Of a stretch of 64,000 bases of DNA, positions 57,101 to 64,000 are shown one piece after another (the stretch's first letter is position 1; the number at the start of each line of letters is the position of its first letter). The position numbers and the translations under genes were made by a program. Source of the stretch: Nematostella vectensis (Eukaryota; Cnidaria; Anthozoa; Actiniaria; Edwardsiidae). The notes beneath the pieces were generated by a model. The model had not been told where the DNA came from. It saw only the letters and a program-made list of their open reading frames with translations, and did no database searches. The stretch lies in contig NC_064047.1 in the NCBI RefSeq assembly GCF_932526225.1, forward strand, positions 13,836,460-13,900,459, given 5' to 3'.

Positions 57101-60100
57101 CAAGCACAGCATAGAATAGTCAGCTATAGTCACAGCTATAACCAGTATGGCATAGAATAGTCAGCTATAATCACAGCTATAACCAACACAGCATAGAATA
57201 GTCAGCCATAGTCACAGCTATAACAAGCACGGCATAGAATAGTCAGCTATAGTCACAGCTATAACCAGTATGGCATAGAATAGTCAGCTATAGTCACAGC
57301 TATAACCAGTATGGCATAGAATAGTCAGCTATAGTCACAGCTATAACCAGCATGGCATAGAATAGTCAGCTTTTGTCACAGCGATAACAAGCACAGCATA
57401 GAATAGTCAGCTATAGTCCCAGCTATATCAAGCACAGCATAGAATAGTCAGCTATAGTCACAGCTATAACAAGCACAGCATAGAATAGTCAGCTATAGTC
57501 ACAGCTATATCAAGCACAGCATAGAATAGTCAGCTATAGTCACAGCTATAACAAGCACGGCATAGAATAGTCAGCTATAGTCACAGCTATAACAAGCACA
57601 GCATAGAATAGTCAGCTATAGTCACAGCTATATCAAGCACAGCATAGAATAGTCAGCTATAGTCACAGCTATAACAAGCACGGCATAGAATAGTCAGCTA
57701 TAGTCACAGCTATAACAAGCACGGCATAGAATAGTCAGCTATAGTCACAGCTATAACAAGCACAGCATAGAATAGTCAGCTATAGTCACAGCTATAACAA
57801 ACACGGCATAGAATAGTCAGCTATAGTCACAGCTATATCAAGCACAGCATAGAATAGTCAGCTATACTCACAGCTATAACAAGCACGGCATAGAATAGTC
57901 AGCTATAGTCACAGCTATAACGAGCACGGCATAGAATAGTCAGCCATAGTCACAGCTATAACAAGCACGGCATAGAATAGTCAGCTATAGTCACAGCTAT
58001 ATCCAGTATGGCATAGAATAGTCAGCTATAGTCACAGCTATATCAAGCACAGCATAGAATAGTCAGCTATAGTCACAGCTATATCAAGCACAGCATAGAA
58101 TAGTCAGCTATAGTCACAGCTATATCAAGCACAGCAAAGAATAGTCAGCTATAGTCACAGCTATAACCAGTATGGCATAGAATAGTCAGCTATAGTCACA
58201 GCTATAACAAGCACGGCATAGAATAGTCAGCTATAGTCACAGCTATAACAAGCACGGCATAGAATAGTCAGCTATAGTCACAGCTATAACAAGCACGGCA
58301 TAGAATAGTCAGCTATAGTCACAGCTATATCCAGTATGGCATAGAATAGTCAGCTATAGTCACAGCTATAACCAGTATGGCATAGAATAGTCAGCTATAG
58401 TCACAGCTATAACCAGTAAGGCATAGAATAGTCAGCTATAGTCACTGCCATAACAAGCACAGCATAGAATAGTCAGCTATAGTCACTGCCATAACAAGCA
58501 CAGCATAGAATAGTCAGCTATAGTCACAGATATAACAAGCACAGCATAGAATAGTCAGCTATAGTCACAGCTATAACCAACACAGCATAGAATAGTCATC
58601 CATAGTCACAGCTATAACAAGCACGGCATAGAATAGTCAGCTATAGTCACAGCTATAACCAGTATGGCATAGAATAGTCAGCTATAGTCACAGCTATAAC
58701 CAGTATGGCATAGAATAGTCAGCTATAGTCACAGCTATAACCAGTATGGCATAGAATAGTCAGCTTTAGTCACAGCGATAACAAGCACAGCATAGAATAG
58801 TCAGCTATAGTCCCAGCTATATCAAGCACAGCATAGAATAGTCAGCTATAGTCACAGCTATAACAAGCACAGCATAGAATAGTCAGCTATAGTCACAGCT
58901 ATATCAAGCACATAGAATAGTCAGCCATAGTCACAGCTATAACAAGCACGGCATAGAATAGTCAGCTATAGTCACAGCTATAACAAGCACAGCATAGAAT
59001 AGTCAGCTATAGTCACAGCTATATCAAGCACAGCATAGAATAGTCAGCTATAGTCACAGCTATAACAAGCACGGCATAGAATAGTCAGCTATAGTCACAG
59101 CTATAACAAGCACGGCATAGAATAGTCAGCTATAGTCACAGCTATAACAAGCACAGCATAGAATAGTCAGCTATAGTCACAGCTATAACAAACACGGCAT
59201 AGAATAGTCAGCTATAGTCACAGCTATATCAAGCACAGCATAGCATAGTCAGCTATACTCACAGCTATAACAAGCACGGCATAGAATAGTCAGCTATAGT
59301 CACAGCTATAACGAGCACGGCATAGAATAGTCAGCCATAGTCACAGCTATAACAAGCACGGCATAGAATAGTCAGCTATAGTCACAGCTATATCCAGTAT
59401 GGCATAGAATAGTCAGCTATAGTCACAGCTATATCAAGCACAGCATAGAATAGTCAGCTATAGTCACAGCTATATCAAGCACAGCATAGAATAGTCAGCT
59501 ATAGTCACAGCTATATCAAGCACAGCAAAGAATAGTCAGCTATAGTCACAGCTATAACCAGTATGGCATAGAATAGTCAGCTATAGTCACAGCTATAACC
59601 AGTATGGCATAGAATAGTCAGCTATAGTCACAGCGATAACAAGCACAGCATAGAATAGTCAGCTATAGTCACAGCTAAAACAAAGATGGCAAAGAATAGT
59701 CAGCTATAGTCACAGCTAAAACAAAAATGGCAAAGAATAGTCAGCTATAGTCAAAGCTATACCAAGCACAGCATAGAATAGTCAGCTATAGTCACAGCTA
59801 TAACAAGCACAGCATAGAATAGTCAGGTATAGTCACAGCTATAACAAGCACGGCATAGAATAGTCAGCTATAGTCACAGCTAAAACAAGCACAGCATATA
59901 ATAGTCAGCTATAGTCACAGCTATAACAAGCACAGCATAGAATAGTCAGCTATTGTCACAGCTATAACCAGTATGGCATAGAATAGTCAGCTATAGTCAC
60001 AGCTAAAACAAGCACAGCATAGAATAGTCAGCTATAGTCACAGCTATAACCAGCATGGCATAGAATAGTCAGCTATAGTCACAGCTATAACAAGCACAGC

Positions 60101-63100
60101 ATAGAATAGTCAGCTATAGTCACAGCTATAACAAGCACAGCATAGAATAGTCAGCTATAGTCACAGCTATAACAAGCACGGCATAGAATAGTCAGCTATA
60201 GTCACAGCTATAACAAGCAGAGCATAGAATAGTCAGCTATAGTCACAGCTATATCAAGCACAGCAAAGAATAGTCAGCTATAGTCACAGCTATAACCAGT
60301 ATGGCATAGAATAGTCAGCTATAGTCACAGCTATAACCAGTATGGCATAGAATAGTCAGCTATAGTCACAGCGATAACAAGCACAGCATAGAATAGTCAG
60401 CTATAGTCACAGCTAAAACAAAGATGGCAAAGAATAGTCAGCTATAGTCACAGCTATAACCAGTATGGCATAGAATAGTCAGCTATAGTCACAGCGATAA
60501 CAAGCACAGCATAGAATAGTCAGCTATAGTCACAGCTAAAACAAAGATGGCAAAGAATAGTCAGCTATAGTCACAGCTAAAACAAAGATGGCAAAGAATA
60601 GTCAGCTATAGTCACAGCTATACCAAGCACAGCATAGAATAGTCAGCTATAGTCACAGCTATAACAAGCACAGCATAGAATAGTCAGGTATAGTCACAGC
60701 TATAACAAGCACGGCATAGAATAGTCAGCTATAGTCACAGCTAAAACAAGCACAGCATATAATAGTCAGCTATAGTCACAGCTATAACAAGCACAGCATA
60801 GAATAGTCAGCTATTGTCACAGCTATAACCAGTATGGCATAGAATAGTCAGCTATAGTCACAGCTATAACCAGTAAGGCATAGAATAGTCAGCTATAGTC
60901 ACTGCCATAACAAGCACAGCATAGAATAGTCAGCTATAGTCACTGCCATAACAAGCACAGCATAGAATAGTCAGCTATAGTCACAGATATAACAAGCACA
61001 GCATAGAATAGTCAGCTATAGTCACAGCTATAACCAACACAGCATAGAATAGTCATCCATAGTCACAGCTATAACAAGCACGGCATAGAATAGTCAGCTA
61101 TAGTCACAGCTATAACCAGTATGGCATAGAATAGTCAGCTATAGTCACAGCTATAACCAGTATGGCATAGAATAGTCAGCTATAGTCACAGCTATAACCA
61201 GTATGGCATAGAATAGTCAGCTTTAGTCACAGCGATAACAAGCACAGCATAGAATAGTCAGCTATAGTCCCAGCTATATCAAGCACAGCATAGAATAGTC
61301 AGCTATAGTCACAGCTATAACAAGCACAGCATAGAATAGTCAGCTATAGTCACAGCTATATCAAGCACATAGAATAGTCAGCCATAGTCACAGCTATAAC
61401 AAGCACGGCATAGAATAGTCAGCTATAGTCACAGCTATAACAAGCACAGCATAGAATAGTCAGCTATAGTCACAGCTATATCAAGCACAGCATAGAATAG
61501 TCAGCTATAGTCACAGCTATAACAAGCACGGCATAGAATAGTCAGCTATAGTCACAGCTATAACAAGCACGGCATAGAATAGTCAGCTATAGTCACAGCT
61601 ATAACAAGCACAGCATAGAATAGTCAGCTATAGTCACAGCTATAACAAACACGGCATAGAATAGTCAGCTATAGTCACAGCTATATCAAGCACAGCATAG
61701 CATAGTCAGCTATACTCACAGCTATAACAAGCACGGCATAGAATAGTCAGCTATAGTCACAGCTATAACGAGCACGGCATAGAATAGTCAGCCATAGTCA
61801 CAGCTATAACAAGCACGGCATAGAATAGTCAGCTATAGTCACAGCTATATCCAGTATGGCATAGAATAGTCAGCTATAGTCACAGCTATATCAAGCACAG
61901 CATAGAATAGTCAGCTATAGTCACAGCTATATCAAGCACAGCATAGAATAGTCAGCTATAGTCACAGCTATATCAAGCACAGCAAAGAATAGTCAGCTAT
62001 AGTCACAGCTATAACCAGTATGGCATAGAATAGTCAGCTATAGTCACAGCTATAACCAGTATGGCATAGAATAGTCAGCTATAGTCACAGCGATAACAAG
62101 CACAGCATAGAATAGTCAGCTATAGTCACAGCTAAAACAAAGATGGCAAAGAATAGTCAGCTATAGTCACAGCTAAAACAAAAATGGCAAAGAATAGTCA
62201 GCTATAGTCAAAGCTATACCAAGCACAGCATAGAATAGTCAGCTATAGTCACAGCTATAACAAGCACAGCATAGAATAGTCAGGTATAGTCACAGCTATA
62301 ACAAGCACGGCATAGAATAGTCAGCTATAGTCACAGCTAAAACAAGCACAGCATATAATAGTCAGCTATAGTCACAGCTATAACAAGCACAGCATAGAAT
62401 AGTCAGCTATTGTCACAGCTATAACCAGTATGGCATAGAATAGTCAGCTATAGTCACAGCTAAAACAAGCACAGCATAGAATAGTCAGCTATAGTCACAG
62501 CTATAACCAGCATGGCATAGAATAGTCAGCTATAGTCACAGCTATAACAAGCACAGCATAGAATAGTCAGCTATAGTCACAGCTATAACAAGCACAGCAT
62601 AGAATAGTCAGCTATAGTCACAGCTATAACAAGCACGGCATAGAATAGTCAGCTATAGTCACAGCTATAACAAGCAGAGCATAGAATAGTCAGCTATAGT
62701 CACAGCTATATCAAGCACAGCAAAGAATAGTCAGCTATAGTCACAGCTATAACCAGTATGGCATAGAATAGTCAGCTATAGTCACAGCTATAACCAGTAT
62801 GGCATAGAATAGTCAGCTATAGTCACAGCGATAACAAGCACAGCATAGAATAGTCAGCTATAGTCACAGCTAAAACAAAGATGGCAAAGAATAGTCAGCT
62901 ATAGTCACAGCTATAACCAGTATGGCATAGAATAGTCAGCTATAGTCACAGCGATAACAAGCACAGCATAGAATAGTCAGCTATAGTCACAGCTAAAACA
63001 AAGATGGCAAAGAATAGTCAGCTATAGTCACAGCTAAAACAAAGATGGCAAAGAATAGTCAGCTATAGTCACAGCTATACCAAGCACAGCATAGAATAGT

Positions 63101-64000
63101 CAGCTATAGTCACAGCTATAACAAGCACAGCATAGAATAGTCAGGTATAGTCACAGCTATAACAAGCACGGCATAGAATAGTCAGCTATAGTCACAGCTA
63201 AAACAAGCACAGCATATAATAGTCAGCTATAGTCACAGCTATAACAAGCACAGCATAGAATAGTCAGCTATTGTCACAGCTATAACCAGTATGGCATAGA
63301 ATAGTCAGCTATAGTCACAGCTATAACAAGCACAGCATAGAATAGTCAGCTATAGTCACAGCTATAACCAGCATGGCATAGAATAGTCAGCTATAGTCAC
63401 AGCTATAACAAGCACAGCATAGAATAGTCAGCTATAGTCACAGCTATAACAAGCACGGCATAGAATAGTCAGCCATAGTCACAGCTATAACAAGCACGGC
63501 ATAGAATAGTCAGCTATAGTCACAGCTATATCCAGTATGGCATAGAATAGTCAGCTATAGTCACAGCTATATCAAGCACAGCATAGAATAGTCAGCTATA
63601 GTCACAGCTATATCAAGCACAGCATAGAATAGTCAGCTATAGTCACAGCTATATCAAGCACAGCAAAGAATAGTCAGCTATAGTCACAGCTATAACCAGT
63701 ATGGCATAGAATAGTCAACTATAGTCACAGCTATAACCAGTATGGCATAGAATAGTCAGCTATAGTCACAGCGATAACAAGCACAGCATAGAATAGTCAG
63801 CTATAGTCACAGCTATAACAAGCACAGCATAGAATAGTCAGCTATAGTCACAGCTATATCAAGCACAGCATAGAATAGTCAGCTATAGTCACAGCTATAA
63901 CAAGCACGGCATAGAATAGTCAGCTATAGTCACAGCTATAACAAGCACGGCATAGAATAGTCAGCTATAGTCACAGCTATAACAAGCACAGCATAGAATA
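51129..64000 (-). repeat. 41-bp satellite, right array, more than 310 units, continues past the window
   Basis: Unit agctatagtcacagctataa plus caagcacagcatagaatagtc. Variant units (cactgccataac, accagtatggc, gatatccagt, aaaacaaagatggc) recur in fixed order. The pair of cactgccataac units lies at 52860, 54172, 55443, 57001, 58436 and 60893; the spacings are 32, 31, 38 and 35 whole units and finally 2457 bp. The array fills the intron upstream of the receptor exon. No ORF of note occurs in it. Confidence 0.97.

Noticed and set aside
51129..64000. 41-bp arrays as a CRISPR array
   Set aside because: There are no unique spacers: the whole 41-bp unit repeats without interruption, and the DNA is eukaryotic.
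1..64000. tRNA, rRNA and bacterial-type operons
   Set aside because: I saw no cloverleaf, rRNA core or Shine-Dalgarno-led operon. Introns, satellites and animal domains indicate a nuclear animal genome.

Overview
The window is animal nuclear DNA, most likely from a sea anemone or another cnidarian. The evidence is intron-containing metazoan genes (a ribosomal protein L24 fragment, a RING/B-box/TLDc gene, a single-pass tyrosine-motif receptor exon, D8C and EGF exons), endogenous polinton-like virus (PLV/adintovirus-type) genes of a kind I associate with cnidarian genomes, a Mutator-like (MULE) transposon, and very abundant minisatellites. No species marker was tested, so the organism is an inference. 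Roughly a third of the window is tandem repeat.

Layout. (1) 1-4393: a MULE copy on the minus strand. It holds a transposase with FAR1/GCM-like, DDE and SWIM parts, disabled by at least two in-frame stops, and a convergent C2H2 zinc-finger ORF on the plus strand. (2) 4405-12113: a GC-rich, decayed PLV with a polymerase-type N-terminal region, packaging ATPase, major capsid protein, two membrane-type proteins, a minor-capsid-like protein and one frameshifted conserved gene, ending in 49-bp subterminal repeats. Integrase, protease and the polymerase catalytic core are not visible. (3) 12.6-16.7 kb: minisatellites around a broken secreted gene (D8C, EGF and a further exon, VWDE-like), then about 1.1 kb of G-rich purine repeats. 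(4) 17260-19174: a second MULE, inverted relative to the first, internally deleted, with both terminal inverted repeats. It abuts a second PLV fragment (19175-20300). (5) 20.9-23.2 kb: more small repeats. (6) 23.2-29.7 kb: a TRIM-like gene on the minus strand (RING, two B-boxes, coiled coil, then a split TLDc domain); its long intron carries a 1.6-kb inverted-repeat element. (7) 34.4-37.7 kb: a truncated, frameshifted duplicate of the 5' part of that gene, without TLDc exons. (8) 40.1-47.5 kb: a 1.29-kb tandem duplication ending inside an RPL24 exon, the RPL24 exons, and an intronic 53-bp minisatellite of about 2.8 kb. (9) 47.7-48.1 kb: a 59-bp minisatellite. (10) 48.65-64 kb: a 41-bp satellite in two opposite orientations flanking the last exon of a receptor-like gene; the right array exceeds 12.8 kb, runs off the window and shows higher-order repeats.

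Functional picture. The host genes are ordinary eukaryotic genes with introns full of repeats. The PLV and MULE are nested and rearranged and appear inactive. The most unusual items are the PLV gene set with several proteins I cannot assign, the inverted satellite arrays around a single coding exon, and the RING/B-box/TLDc architecture with its decayed twin. Exon limits come from reading splice signals by eye.
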